Below are positions 42,033 through 51,632 of a DNA stretch of 64,000 nucleotides, piece by piece. The DNA is taken from the NCBI GenBank assembly GCA_965231815.1, contig OZ246890.1, positions 1,240,001-1,304,000 of the forward strand, written 5' to 3'. Position numbers and translations under genes: made by a program. Numbering within the stretch: the first letter of the stretch is position 1; each line of letters begins with the position of its first letter. The notes under the pieces were generated by a model, which ran no database searches, was not told where the DNA came from, and worked only from the letters and a program-made list of their open reading frames with translations. Source of the stretch: JAPPFW01 sp965231815 (GTDB lineage Bacteria > Actinomycetota > Acidimicrobiia > Spongiisociales > Spongiisociaceae).

Positions 42033-42848
42033 TCATGGGACGGTGAGCGCCGCTGACCCGTGGACTCCCGTAGCCTGGAAACGCCCGTTGGAGCAGGCGA
42101 CGGTCAACGGCATACCGTAGATTTCGGTCAGGTTCTCGCCGGTTAGAGTTTCGTCAATGGCTCCGGCTGCCGCCACCCGCCCGTTTGCGAGGATGATCAT
42201 CCGGTCGAAGCGGGGCGGTATCTCCTCCACATGATGGGTGACGAGAATAGCGGTCAGGTTGTGTTCCCTCCCCGCCATAGCCGACAGAGAGGCGATCAGG
42301 CCTTCCCTGGCGCCTAGGTCCAGCCCGGTCCCCGGTTCGTCGAGCAGCAGTAGTTCCGGCTTTGCCATGAGGGCTCTGGCGATCAGGACCCGCTTCTTTT
42401 CTCCGTCCGACAGGGTGGCGAACTCCCGCTGCGCCATGCTGGACACCCCCATCATCTCCATCTGCCGGTCGGCGAATTCCCAGTCGGAATCGGTGTATTC
42501 GTGCCATCTCGTGTCCACGAACGCCGCGTGACGTCCTGTCACCACGATCTCCCGGCACGGCAGGTAACGCCTTACCAAGGATGCCGGGGCAGGTCCCACG
42601 TAACCGATGCGGGGCCGGAGGCGACGTACATCGGTGCGGCCCATTCGTTTGCCGAGGATGGTTGCGGTCCCGCGCGCGGGGAACTGGTAGGTGGAGACCA
42701 CCTGCAACAGGGTCGTCTTGCCGGCGCCGTTAGGCCCGAACAGGACCCAACGTTCACCCCTGCGGACCTGCCAGTCGACTCTCGATATCAACTGCTTGCC
42801 GGACTTCATGACCGTAACACCCCGAAGATCGATGGCGGTCGAGGTCAC
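42033..42848 (-). CDS. ABC transporter ATP-binding protein (stand-alone)
   Basis: The 271-residue product has Walker A GPNGAGKTT (38-46), the signature LSDGEKKR, Walker B LLLLDEPGTGLDLG, and an H-loop VTHHVEEIP. Its sequence is of the ModF/YcbN-like or molybdate/iron-type cytoplasmic ATPases that often lack a dedicated permease; none is nearby. Substrate unknown. Its start overlaps the TGA of the SDR gene (ATGA), so the two are coupled; the functional reason is not evident. Confidence 0.85.
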   Translation of the reverse strand: MTSTAIDLRGVTVMKSGKQLISRVDWQVRRGERWVLFGPNGAGKTTLLQVVSTYQFPARGTATILGKRMGRTDVRRLRPRIGYVGPAPASLVRRYLPCREIVVTGRHAAFVDTRWHEYTDSDWEFADRQMEMMGVSSMAQREFATLSDGEKKRVLIARALMAKPELLLLDEPGTGLDLGAREGLIASLSAMAGREHNLTAILVTHHVEEIPPRFDRMIILANGRVAAAGAIDETLTGENLTEIYGMPLTVACSNGRFQATGVHGSAALTVP

Positions 42849-43630
42849 CGTTCGATGCCCTCTCCACTGCTCGTGGTGACCTGGCGGTAGAGGCGGGACA
42901 TACCCGACAACCAGCGGTCACGATCTCCGTGCTTGCGTTCCAGATAAGTCTCCACCTCGGGATGGGGCAGGATAAGGAAACTCTCCTCCCTGATGCCGTC
43001 GACTACCACTCGGGCCACCTCAGCCGGGCTGATAGCCGGTCCTGAACCGGCATCCAGCGGGAAACGGGCGGCGAGGGGTGTCTGCACCACGAGCGGGCAC
43101 AATGCGGAGACCCGAATGTTCGACTCCCGGTAGACGATCGACAACCATTCGGCGAGAGCCAGGGAGGCGGTCTTGGTTACCGAGTAGGGGAGGCTCGATA
43201 GAGAGGCGAGCAGCCCGGCGGCGGAGATGGTCTGTAGTAGATATCCGCCACCCGCCGCAATCATCGGTTCGAGAACTGCCCGAGCAGCGTAGACATGAGC
43301 CATGACATGCAGTTCCCAGAGCGCTTGCCAATCCTCGTTCGGCGTGTCGACGCCCCCGTCCACCGAGGCGCCGGCGTTGGAGACGAACAGGTCGATCCTT
43401 CCGTGCTCGGCGAGCACCCGCTTCGCAAGGGCCTGTACGGAGTATTCATCGGTCATGTCACAGGCGATTCCGATGCAGCCGAGCCCCTTTGCCACCGAAA
43501 GGGTCTGCTGGTCATCCAAGTCACTTATCACGACGGTGGCGGCGCCTTCATCGATGAACCGTTCGGCGAGGGCCCTACCGATGCCCCCGGCGCCCCCTGT
43601 GATCACGCATACGCGGTCGGTTAGTTCCAT
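42845..43630 (-). CDS. Short-chain dehydrogenase/reductase
   Basis: The 261-residue product is a classical SDR: GGAGGIGRAL cofactor motif (12-21), SDLDD after beta2 (Asp suggests NAD preference), SNAGAS (NNAG motif), catalytic Ser in TISAAG and YSVTK (Tyr and Lys near 154-158). It reduces or oxidises a hydroxyl group on an unknown substrate. TACCGT ends six bases before ATG. It heads a two-gene unit with the ABC ATPase. Confidence 0.87.
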   Translation of the reverse strand: MELTDRVCVITGGAGGIGRALAERFIDEGAATVVISDLDDQQTLSVAKGLGCIGIACDMTDEYSVQALAKRVLAEHGRIDLFVSNAGASVDGGVDTPNEDWQALWELHVMAHVYAARAVLEPMIAAGGGYLLQTISAAGLLASLSSLPYSVTKTASLALAEWLSIVYRESNIRVSALCPLVVQTPLAARFPLDAGSGPAISPAEVARVVVDGIREESFLILPHPEVETYLERKHGDRDRWLSGMSRLYRQVTTSSGEGIER

Positions 43631-43636
43631 GCGCGC

Positions 43637-43642
43637 ACGGTA
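43637..43642 (-). promoter_or_regulatory. -10-like box TACCGT at leaderless distance from the SDR gene
   Basis: On the minus strand TACCGT is followed by GCGCGC and ATG at 43630, with no Shine-Dalgarno sequence. Confidence 0.5.
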
Positions 43643-43721
43643 GCGGGTTGAGGCCGGATCCGACCATCTAGAACCCTTATACGGACACCACCGCGGCGTG
43701 GCGCCGCCCCGGTCGGGATGT

Positions 43722-44642
43722 TCAGTAGTGCCGCCGGGGATCGTAAAGGGGGAAGGGCTGCTCTCCCTTCCGTATACGGAGGATGTTTGCCGCTACCAGG
43801 GGAGCCGCCGTCAGGGCGCGGGTGAAGCCGCTGGCATGGGGTGTGATGCGGACCCTCGGATGGTTCCACAGGGGGGAGCCGGCGGGCAACGGCTCCTCGG
43901 TGGTTACATCAAGCACCGCCGCTCCCACGGTCTGGTCGTCGAGAGCGTCAACCAGATCCGTCTCCACGGTGGTCGCGCCTCTCCCTATCGAAATATACAA
44001 GGCGCCGGGCTCGAAATAGGAGAAGCGGCGCCGGTTCATCAAACCCGTCGTACCCGGCGTAACAGGTAGAACGTTGATGACCGCCTTGCAACGCTTCAAC
44101 ATCTCCTTGAGTCCGTCGGCGCCATGGAAATGGGTGACGTGCGGATCGGCGCCGCCGGTTCTGGTCCAGGCCATTACCGGGTAACCGAACCGGGCTAGAG
44201 CTTCCCCCACCCGCTGGCCTATGGCGCCGAATCCCAGCATTCCCACCCCGAAACTACCGGTGCCCGCCATGCGGATCGGGCGCCATTCCGCAACCGCCTG
44301 CAACTCGAGGTACCTGTCCATGCGGCGATGGAAGTGCACGACCCAATGTGTCACGTACGCCGCCATTTCGGTGGCCATCGCCCGGTCGGCCATGCGCACG
44401 ATCGGTACCTCGGGGTAGTCACCTCGAAGGAACTGTTCGACTCCGGCGCTTACCGAGAGAATGGCCTTCAGGTTCGGATAGCGTCGGAGGTCCTCGGGAT
44501 CATGGACCCAGAAGACCGCGAACTCGATGGAGTCGGGATCCTCAATATCGGGCCAGAGCCGGATCCGTTCGTCGGGAAGCTCCCGACTGAGGATCTCCAG
44601 CCATTCCTGTCTTTCGGTGGTGGGGTTGAGCATGACTGACAC
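43722..44642 (-). CDS. D-2-hydroxyacid dehydrogenase, glyoxylate/hydroxypyruvate reductase A-like
   Basis: The 306-residue product has the GhrA-type pattern: LKAILSVSAGVEQFL, MAAYVTHWVVHFHRRMD, the NAD(P)-binding MLGFGAIGQRVGEALARFGYPVMAWTR, VLPVTPGTTGLMNRRRF, and HPRVRITPHASGFT with the catalytic His. Arg in the NAD-binding region (SIGRGATTVETDLVDAL) is conserved. It reduces glyoxylate or hydroxypyruvate. The start may be GTG at 44642 or ATG at 44633; neither has a Shine-Dalgarno sequence. It is divergent from the HhH-GPD gene with almost no gap. Confidence 0.85.
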   Translation of the reverse strand: MSVMLNPTTERQEWLEILSRELPDERIRLWPDIEDPDSIEFAVFWVHDPEDLRRYPNLKAILSVSAGVEQFLRGDYPEVPIVRMADRAMATEMAAYVTHWVVHFHRRMDRYLELQAVAEWRPIRMAGTGSFGVGMLGFGAIGQRVGEALARFGYPVMAWTRTGGADPHVTHFHGADGLKEMLKRCKAVINVLPVTPGTTGLMNRRRFSYFEPGALYISIGRGATTVETDLVDALDDQTVGAAVLDVTTEEPLPAGSPLWNHPRVRITPHASGFTRALTAAPLVAANILRIRKGEQPFPLYDPRRHY

Positions 44643-44721
44643 GGTTCAAGTCAACCATATAGCGTTAGGTGACTCCATCCCGGAGCGGAAGCTACTCTTG
44701 AGGCCGAAAAAGAGAGGACTG

Positions 44722-45294
44722 ATGCCGGACTTACTTCCCTGGACCTATTCGGACGACGCCAACCGGTTGCTGGCGAGCAACCCCTTGGCCCTCATGATCG
44801 GCATGCTCCTGGATCAGCAGGTCAAGATGGAGATGGCGTTCAACTCGCCATACCTACTCCAAGAGCGCCTCGGCGGGAATTCATTGGACGCGGCCGACAT
44901 CGCTTCGAGGGACAGCGAGCAGTTGGAGGCCATATTCCGGGGACCTCCGGCGCTGCACCGCTTCCCCAACGCGATGGCCAAGCGAACTCAGGCCTTGTGT
45001 GTAATGCTGTCGGAGCAGTATGACGGCGATGCCTCGTCGATCTGGCGGACCGCTGCGGACGGTAAGGAACTTCTGCGGCGTCTCAAGAAACTGCCTGGAT
45101 TCGGGGTTGCCAAGTCCCGCATTTTCGTAGGAATAGTGGGTAAACGGCTGGGTGAAGCACCGGTGGGCTGGGAAAAGGCGGCCGCCGACTGGCCTTCCAT
45201 CGCGGATATCTCCGAGTTCGAGCAGATCGACGCTCTTCGCCAGGAAAAAGCGCGGATGAAAGCGGAACAGAAGGCCCGGAAAGTCAAGCGGTGA
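44722..45294 (+). CDS. HhH-GPD-type base-excision repair family protein
   Basis: The 190-residue product has LLASNPLALMIGMLLDQQVKMEMAFNSPYLLQERLG, then a helix-hairpin-helix-like LKKLPGFGVAKSRIFVGIVGKRLG. This matches an actinobacterial HhH-GPD family of ~180 residues that lacks the Fe-S cluster; its substrate is not known. I chose ATG at 44722, with AGAGGA about five bases upstream and the conserved region starting there; an in-frame ATG at 44632 would add 30 residues and overlap the divergent gene. Its TGA overlaps the GTG start of the next gene. Confidence 0.78.
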   Translation: MPDLLPWTYSDDANRLLASNPLALMIGMLLDQQVKMEMAFNSPYLLQERLGGNSLDAADIASRDSEQLEAIFRGPPALHRFPNAMAKRTQALCVMLSEQYDGDASSIWRTAADGKELLRRLKKLPGFGVAKSRIFVGIVGKRLGEAPVGWEKAAADWPSIADISEFEQIDALRQEKARMKAEQKARKVKR

Positions 45295-46007
45295 TACCGA
45301 TCCGGGAGCAGGCCGGGGCCGATGGCTATGACTGGCCTGGTAGTCGCCCCTTCGTCATAGGCGTGGCCGGGGGCTCCGGTTCGGGCAAGACGACCATCGC
45401 CAGATCCATCATCGACCAGATCGGCCGGGAACGAGTAGCCCTGGTTTCTCACGACGCGTACTACCGGCATAAACCACATCTGAGTTACGAGGAGCGCACC
45501 CGGGTCAACTATGACCATCCGGACTCGTTGGAGACGGAGTTGATGCTTACCCATCTGGATGCCTTGGCTGCCGGTCAATCCATCCAACTCCCGGTATACG
45601 ATTTCTCTCAGCACCTTCGGAGTTCTCGAACCGTTACCGTTCGCTCCCGCCCGGTGGTCCTGCTGGAGGGAATCCTGATCCTCGTAGAGGCCGAGGTGCG
45701 TGGAATGATGGATCTACGGGTGTTCGTGGACACGGATCCCGACCTGCGGGTATTGCGGCGCCTGGAGCGGGACATGCGAGAAAGAGGCCGCTCTTTTGCC
45801 TCGGTGGTGGCCCAGTATCATGCGACCGTCCGGCCAATGCACCTGCAGTTCGTAGAGCCGTCGAAACGTTATGCCGACGTGATTATCCCCGAGGGATACA
45901 ACCGGGACGCGGTAGGCGCACTGGTATCGATGATCCGCGAAGTGCTGGGAAGACCGCAGCCTCTGGATCAGGGATCGAGCGAGTGCCCGGACTCGGAGTT
46001 GTGCTGA
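45291..46007 (+). CDS. udk: Uridine kinase
   Basis: The 238-residue product has P-loop GVAGGSGSGKTT (25-36), VSHDAYYRHK, NYDHPDSLETELM, PVYDFSQHLRSS and VVLLEGILILV, all typical of uridine/cytidine kinase. It phosphorylates uridine and cytidine with ATP or GTP in pyrimidine salvage. It starts with GTG overlapping the previous TGA (GTGA). The nucleoside importer at 60-64 kb could supply its substrate. Confidence 0.92.
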   Translation: MIPIREQAGADGYDWPGSRPFVIGVAGGSGSGKTTIARSIIDQIGRERVALVSHDAYYRHKPHLSYEERTRVNYDHPDSLETELMLTHLDALAAGQSIQLPVYDFSQHLRSSRTVTVRSRPVVLLEGILILVEAEVRGMMDLRVFVDTDPDLRVLRRLERDMRERGRSFASVVAQYHATVRPMHLQFVEPSKRYADVIIPEGYNRDAVGALVSMIREVLGRPQPLDQGSSECPDSELC

Positions 46008-46380
46008 AGATCACAGGTAAACACCGCCTCCGGCACTGACCCGGGCCAAGACCGCGAAAATCAACCCACCGGATTGGTCTTTGCCAGTGGGTCCCACCCC
46101 CAGCCGCCGCCTCCTCAGCGTCGAAACGCGTCCCTCTAACACCTAGCCGACCAAGCGGTAAGGCAGACGAACAATATGATCCCGACCCCGGTTCCGCCGG
46201 TACCTGACCGAACCGTTGGTGCTTACGGTTACCTACCAGTATGCAGAGAGGGTGTGACAGATCCTCCGGCAGTAGAGTAACGCCCGTCGGAAAGATTTCG
46301 CGGTCTCCCGGATACAAGCAGAACGACGCTTCATGGCGGATTAGCAATGAGATGGTGGTGGCGGCCGACATGCCATACTC
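46008..46380. other. Gene-free region between udk and proC
   Basis: These 373 bases show no convincing gene, repeat-family copy or terminator. Only weak promoter-like sequence (CATACT seven bases before the second proC ATG) is seen. Confidence 0.35.
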
Positions 46381-47202
46381 ATGTCCATGAGCAGGCCGTC
46401 GATCGTGATTGTTGGGGTGGGCGCGATGGGTGGCGCCCTTCTGTCCGGCTTGCTGAAGGGAGGATGGAGACCCGACGAGCTCACGCTGGTGGAGGCCTAC
46501 CGACCGAGAGCCAAAGAGCTGAGCGATGCCACCGGATGCCGGACCGTTGCTACCCCGTCTGAGGGTATTTCCGACCAGGAGGTGGTGGTTCTGGCGGTCA
46601 AGCCGCAGGATATACATGCGACGCTTGACCAACTGGCCCCGGTGCTGGGCCCCGGCCAGGTGCTCGTCGCCCTGGTGGCCGGGGTTCCGATCTCGGTTTA
46701 CGAAAACGCCCTGGGTGAGGTCCCGGTGATCCGTACCATGCCCAACACGCCTGCCTTGATAGCCGAGGGGATAACCGCCTGCGCTCCCGGAACCCACGCC
46801 ACCGCAGCCCATATGGATCTTGCTCGACAGGTGCTCACCGCGGTCGGGCTGGTCGAAGATGTCGAGGAGTCGGCGCTCGATGCGATCACCGCAGTGTCTG
46901 GAAGTGGTCCCGCTTACGTCTTCCTCCTCGCCGAGGCCATGGCGGAAGAGGGGATCCGTCAGGGACTGGATTCCGAGATGGCCTTGCGTCTCGCCCGTCG
47001 CACAATCAAGGGCGCCGGCATACTGATGGAGACCTCCGGCGAGGCGCCGACCGAACTCCGCCATAAAGTCACCTCGCCCGGTGGAACTACTGCGGCAGCC
47101 CTGAAGGTTTTGGAACGGGTCGGGTTCAACTCGCTGGTCGGAGAGGCGATCGCCGCCGCTACCGAACGCTCCCGCGAGTTGGGTGCGGAAGCATTGGGTT
47201 GA
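46381..47202 (+). CDS. proC: Pyrroline-5-carboxylate reductase
   Basis: The 273-residue product has the N-terminal Rossmann motif VGVGAMGGALLSG, AVKPQDI, VIRTMPNTPALIAEG, TAVSGSGPAYVFLLAEAMAEEG and HKVTSPGGTTAAALKVLE, complete for ProC. It performs the last step of proline synthesis with NAD(P)H. ATG at 46381 and an in-frame ATG at 46387 both fit. It is a single gene here, 27 kb from proA. Confidence 0.95.
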   Translation: MSMSRPSIVIVGVGAMGGALLSGLLKGGWRPDELTLVEAYRPRAKELSDATGCRTVATPSEGISDQEVVVLAVKPQDIHATLDQLAPVLGPGQVLVALVAGVPISVYENALGEVPVIRTMPNTPALIAEGITACAPGTHATAAHMDLARQVLTAVGLVEDVEESALDAITAVSGSGPAYVFLLAEAMAEEGIRQGLDSEMALRLARRTIKGAGILMETSGEAPTELRHKVTSPGGTTAAALKVLERVGFNSLVGEAIAAATERSRELGAEALG

Positions 47203-47373
47203 GATATCCGGCCTTGGACTACGTCGGTACCTACGATCCGGTTCCATCCTCTTGCAAGACGCCCTACTACTCGAAGACGAAGCGGGCATGGCAGTGCAGT
47301 TCTTGTCATACCTGTATGGCATATTGATAGAGCAGGACATCACATACGGGACTCGGTACCGGTCCCCTCGCTA

Positions 47374-48474
47374 GTGTTTGGACCAGTGGGCCTCGTCCGC
47401 AGTTCGGAAGGGATACGCAATGTCTCACATAGTACACGGCATGCGGCATCGCGAATCAGTCACTATACCGAAGTCGGATACGATCCGATGGAGGACGTAC
47501 AGCGTTGCCCTCTCTACGCCCAATCGCTTAATTCACCCGGAACCGATCTCATGATTCTCACCGGCGACGCACGCGAGCACCTGGCGACTCTGCCGGAGGC
47601 CAGTATCGATTTGAGCTTCTGGTCACCGCCCTACTACGTCGGAAAATCCTACGAACAGCATCTGACCTTCGAGGACTGGCAGGAGTTGCTGCGTGATGTT
47701 GTTGCAGCGCACACCCGTATTATCAAACCCGGTGGGTTCATGGTGGTCAACATCGCCGACATCTTGTGTTTCTCCGACCCTGAGATGCCACGTTTCCAGG
47801 CCGACAACGTCAGCCGCAAGACCAGTCCTGTTACCCGGGACGATGTGATCGCGGCCCGCGCCCGGCATCCCGATGCCACTCGTCACCAGCTGGCTGCGAT
47901 CCTGGGCTGTTCAGAACAAACCGTGCAGCGCAGGCTGGAAGGTAACAACGTCCGAGGGGGCAAGCATTCTACCCCCACCCGCGTCTTGCTCACCGGTCCT
48001 CTTGTGGCAGGCTGGGCACAAGCTGCAGGCCTCTACCTCTACGATCAGCGTATCTGGCACAAAGATCCCTGCTGGGCCAACAGCCGCTGGCACTCCAATA
48101 GCTATCGAGCCGTGGACGAATTCGAGCATATCTACGTTTTTTGGCGGCCCGGAGTGACCGTTTATGATCGGAACAGGCTTGATCGTGCGGAATGGGCCGA
48201 ATGGGGATCGCGCGGCGTGTGGGCAATCCCGTCTGTACGACGCAACGACCGGCATGAGGCCGAGTTTCCGGAGGAACTAGCACGGCGAGTGATACGAATG
48301 TTCTGCCCAACCGGTGGAACGGTGCTTGATCCGTTCGTCGGATCGGGCACCACGACCGCGGTGGCCGCTGGGCTCGGTCACCGGTGGATCGGTATCGAGT
48401 TGGACTCGAGGAGTGCTCGCGTTGCTGAGCAACGCACTGCCAACTCCGGTATGCAATGCACTTTGTTCGGGTAG
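47374..48474 (+). CDS. Type II DNA N4-cytosine methyltransferase, SfiI-like system
   Basis: The 366-residue frame is a beta-class methyltransferase: motif IV SPPYYVGKSYEQHL first, then PGGFMVVNIAD, and motif I DPFVGSGTTTAVAAGLGHRWIGIELD at the end. SPPY points to N4-cytosine methylation. Between them lies a helix-turn-helix-like segment (RHQLAAILGCSEQTVQRRL). The start is uncertain: GTG at 47374, or ATG at 47488 (MEDVQRCPL) which removes 38 unlike residues. The gene overlaps the restriction enzyme by 19 bases. Confidence 0.85.
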   Translation: MFGPVGLVRSSEGIRNVSHSTRHAASRISHYTEVGYDPMEDVQRCPLYAQSLNSPGTDLMILTGDAREHLATLPEASIDLSFWSPPYYVGKSYEQHLTFEDWQELLRDVVAAHTRIIKPGGFMVVNIADILCFSDPEMPRFQADNVSRKTSPVTRDDVIAARARHPDATRHQLAAILGCSEQTVQRRLEGNNVRGGKHSTPTRVLLTGPLVAGWAQAAGLYLYDQRIWHKDPCWANSRWHSNSYRAVDEFEHIYVFWRPGVTVYDRNRLDRAEWAEWGSRGVWAIPSVRRNDRHEAEFPEELARRVIRMFCPTGGTVLDPFVGSGTTTAVAAGLGHRWIGIELDSRSARVAEQRTANSGMQCTLFG

Positions 48475-49127
48475 AACAGCTGGAGGAGACCGTCCTCTCT
48501 ATGGTCGATCAAGCCTTCCGTGACTACCGTAACCAGGCGTCGACCATATTCCGTGAAGAAACCGATGAGCCCCAAGACATAGCAGAGGATATAACCCGAG
48601 AAGCGATTGAGGCGATGGGTCTTTCGGAGATTCACGAGCGATTATACGGGAAGGTTGACCTCAAAAAGGCGATCTACGCGTTCGTACCCGAGGCCCAACC
48701 GGTGGCGTTAATGCTTGATGCCAAGGCCGAGAAGGATGCTCGTACCGCTACCATTCAGATGTCTCAGACCTCAATGACCGTGCGCATGATCCGAAGCGGT
48801 TCAGAAGTGACTGTACCAGGGAAGCTGGATACGGTGATCTGGCGCGGCGGGCGCGATCTGCTCGTTGTGACTGTCATTGCCAAGTTCGTCTACTCGACGT
48901 GCGAGGGGCAGCGTCGGCTCGACCGGATCATCCTTGCATGCATTCCGAACGGACTATTACAGGACCGGTACAACCCGGACACCACCCGCACAATATGGCT
49001 GGCGGGACGTAACGCGCCCAGCCGTGGAGAGGAGTTCCGAGTGCGGCTCAGCTACGCCAAGTTGAAAGCTCTAGCCTCTTGGCGCGTACGCGAGATCGAC
49101 TTTACGTCACTGGATGGCCCGCACTGA
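48456..49127 (+). CDS. SfiI-like type II restriction endonuclease
   Basis: The 223-residue product resembles the SfiI family: VALMLDAKAEKDARTATIQMSQTSM with the DxK pair of a PD-(D/E)xK nuclease, VPGKLDTVIWRGG, CIPNGLLQDRYNPDTTRTIWLAGRNAPSRGEEFRVRLSYAKLK near the C-terminus. SfiI cuts GGCCNNNNNGGCC as a tetramer needing two sites; this protein is somewhat shorter than the 269-residue SfiI. Its start lies inside the end of the methyltransferase gene, so the two are tightly linked, with the methyltransferase made first. Confidence 0.83.
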   Translation: MHFVRVEQLEETVLSMVDQAFRDYRNQASTIFREETDEPQDIAEDITREAIEAMGLSEIHERLYGKVDLKKAIYAFVPEAQPVALMLDAKAEKDARTATIQMSQTSMTVRMIRSGSEVTVPGKLDTVIWRGGRDLLVVTVIAKFVYSTCEGQRRLDRIILACIPNGLLQDRYNPDTTRTIWLAGRNAPSRGEEFRVRLSYAKLKALASWRVREIDFTSLDGPH

Positions 49128-49405
49128 AGCTCGAAGTTGGCCGAACGCACGATTTGTGCAGGTGATGGCTGACAGCTACTCGGGGCGAGGACATCTACTT
49201 CGTTTGCTGTAGGCGCGAGACAGCGGCATATGTTGGGGAGACGTGATCGACGTAACTTCCTCGTATTCGACCTCGATGTCGGAGATCGCGGTCCGGACTA
49301 GCCAGGGCAGCAATCCCTCGCTGTGCTCGCGAAGCCCTGATACGCAGACATCCACAGCTCGCGGCTCTACACTTCAGAGTGTCTGTGTCTACGGAGGGAG
49401 CCGGG

Positions 49406-51550
49406 ATGCGCCGTAAGTTCACCGTAGCCGAGATTCTGGTGTGGCTAGGCGTGCTGGTAGCGGCGGGGATCCTGGTCAGTTGGTTCGCCAGCCAGTTCCC
49501 CGGCCATACCGAGAGTCCGGTATCCCGGGAAGTGTTCGTGAATATCCCGGTCGCTCTGAAGGCGATGTTCTACATCGCGGTGGCGGGTTTCCTGTTCCTC
49601 GCCTTCTATCTGTTCTCTCTGCGGGCTAGGAATTGGCAGCGGGGTGGCCCGGACCGGCGCTCGGGGATGTGGAAGCAGCGTCTCGAAGCGATGGGAATCG
49701 GTCTGCGGATGCAGACCCTCATGCGGGACCGATGGGCCGGTCTCATGCACTCCATGGTTTACTACGGGTTCCTGGTTCTCTTCCTGGGGACGGTCACCCT
49801 CGAGGTCGATCACTTGTTACCGGCGGGGTGGAAGTTCCTTCGTGATGACGTGTACCGGGGATATTCCTTTGTCCTGGATGGTGCATCTCTGGTGTTCATC
49901 GGCGGGTTGGGGTGGGCTGCTGTCCGCCGGTACGGGCAGCGGCCTTGGAGGCTGCGTTCCAAGACCCGTCCTGAAGATCTTTGGATCCTGGTGGTATTGG
50001 CGCTCATCGGGTTGAGCGGGGTGGCTACGGAGGCGGCGCGCATCGCCGTGGAGGGCCGGCCCGCCCACGAAGTGTGGTCGTTCGTCGGGTATCCGCTTTC
50101 TTATCTGGTGCCGGCAGGCTCCGCCTCGGGGATACATCAGATCGTATGGGTGCTCCACGTCGTCTCCTTCCTGGTTTTCCTGGTGATGCTTCCCACTACC
50201 AAGTTGCGGCACATGGTCACTTCACCGGCCAACATGTTCCTGGGACCCCGGGAACGCCCGGCGGGGGCGATGCGAGAGATGCCCAACCTCATGGAAGTAG
50301 ATGACATCGAGACGGTGGGCGCATCGCTGGTGGGGGAGTTCACCTGGAAGCAGTTGCTGGACACCGACGCCTGCACGGTCTGTGGCCGCTGCACCTCCGT
50401 GTGTCCGGCCAACGCAACCGGCAAGTCCCTGGATCCTCGGGAGATAGTGCTAAAGCTGGGTGAGGTAGCCTCCCGAACCGCCGATCCGGTGGTGACCGCT
50501 CCGGTGACCCTCGACACGGCTATCACCGTTACTGCAGACAGCGTTTTCGAGAGGGTCACCCCCGAGGAGTTGTGGGCCTGCACGACGTGCAAGGCATGCG
50601 ACGAGATCTGCCCGGTGGATATCGAGATCCTCGACAAGATTCTCGATATGCGGCGTTACCTGGCCCTCATGGAGGCTGATTTTCCGAGCGAACTGGGGAA
50701 AGCGTTCCTCTCGATGGAGAATACTTCCAATCCGTACGGGATCGGGCAGGGAGAACGGGCTGCCTGGACATCCAAAGTGGATTTCGCCATTCCGATCCTC
50801 GGTAGGGATGTCGACTCGGCCGAATATCTGTACTGGGTGGGATGTGCGGGTTCGTTCGATGATCGTAACCAGAAGGTGACGGTGGCCACGGCCCGTTTGA
50901 TGCACGAAGCGGGGGTTGACTTCGCAATTCTGGGTCCGGCCGAGCTTTGTACGGGGGATCCGGCGCGCCGATCCGGCAACGAGTTCGTGTTCCAGATGCT
51001 GGCTCTCGAGAACATCGAGACGTTGGGGGAGTTGGGGGTCAAGAAGGTGATCACCCAGTGCCCGCACTGCTTCAACACTCTCAAGAACGAGTATCCCCAG
51101 TTCGGCGGGGAGTACGAGGTGATCCACCACAGCCAGCTTCTTACGGAGTTGGTGGAGATGGGTCGGCTAGAACCCAAGGCGGGCGCTGAACGCAAGGTGA
51201 CCTATCACGATTCCTGTTACCTGGGGCGGCACAACGGTGTCTACATGGCCCCTCGCGGGGTGGTGGCTTCGATCGGTGGCATCCAGGTGGTGGAGATGGA
51301 ACGGTCGGGCACGCGTTCCTTCTGCTGCGGAGCAGGCGGAGCGCAGATGTGGATGGAGGACCACGTCGGTAAGAAGGTCAACATCGACCGGGCCGAGGAA
51401 GCGGTCGCCTCCGGCGCCGAAGAGGTGGCTGTCGCTTGCCCGTTCTGCTTCGTGATGCTCGATGATGGTGTCAAGGAGATCGGACAGGACGAGTCGGTGG
51501 CCGTCAGGGACATCTCCATGATCCTCGCCGACTCCGTTTTCGACGACTGA
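49406..51550 (+). CDS. EtfD-like membrane Fe-S oxidoreductase (ETF:menaquinone oxidoreductase candidate)
   Basis: The 714-residue product has an N-terminal cytochrome b-like membrane domain with about six helices (residues ~10-260), two [4Fe-4S] ferredoxin motifs (CTVCGRCTSVCP near 323 and CTTCKACDEICP near 391), and two cysteine-rich CCG domains (CPHCFNTL; FCCGAGGAQMWM; CPFCFVML). This fused layout matches mycobacterial EtfD, proposed to pass electrons from ETF to menaquinone in beta-oxidation. No etfAB genes are here. GGAGGG seven bases before ATG at 49406 fixes the start nine codons into the open frame. Confidence 0.87.
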   Translation: MRRKFTVAEILVWLGVLVAAGILVSWFASQFPGHTESPVSREVFVNIPVALKAMFYIAVAGFLFLAFYLFSLRARNWQRGGPDRRSGMWKQRLEAMGIGLRMQTLMRDRWAGLMHSMVYYGFLVLFLGTVTLEVDHLLPAGWKFLRDDVYRGYSFVLDGASLVFIGGLGWAAVRRYGQRPWRLRSKTRPEDLWILVVLALIGLSGVATEAARIAVEGRPAHEVWSFVGYPLSYLVPAGSASGIHQIVWVLHVVSFLVFLVMLPTTKLRHMVTSPANMFLGPRERPAGAMREMPNLMEVDDIETVGASLVGEFTWKQLLDTDACTVCGRCTSVCPANATGKSLDPREIVLKLGEVASRTADPVVTAPVTLDTAITVTADSVFERVTPEELWACTTCKACDEICPVDIEILDKILDMRRYLALMEADFPSELGKAFLSMENTSNPYGIGQGERAAWTSKVDFAIPILGRDVDSAEYLYWVGCAGSFDDRNQKVTVATARLMHEAGVDFAILGPAELCTGDPARRSGNEFVFQMLALENIETLGELGVKKVITQCPHCFNTLKNEYPQFGGEYEVIHHSQLLTELVEMGRLEPKAGAERKVTYHDSCYLGRHNGVYMAPRGVVASIGGIQVVEMERSGTRSFCCGAGGAQMWMEDHVGKKVNIDRAEEAVASGAEEVAVACPFCFVMLDDGVKEIGQDESVAVRDISMILADSVFDD

Positions 51551-51556
51551 ATCTGT

Positions 51557-51586
51557 CCCCCCTGGTAGTTTCGAGGGGGGTCTTTG
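51557..51586 (+). terminator. Rho-independent terminator after the EtfD-like gene
   Basis: CCCCCC (51557-51562) pairs with GGGGGG (51575-51580) around a 12-base loop, followed by TCTTTGT. It lies seven bases after the stop. Confidence 0.75.
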
Positions 51587-51632
51587 TCATCGCCTGATGG
51601 TAAGTTACCGCCATGTGGTTTTCCAAGAGCCG

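Noticed and set aside
45883..47343. 486-codon minus-strand open frame
   Set aside because: It runs antisense through the end of udk and all of proC, both clear genes, and shows low-complexity composition.
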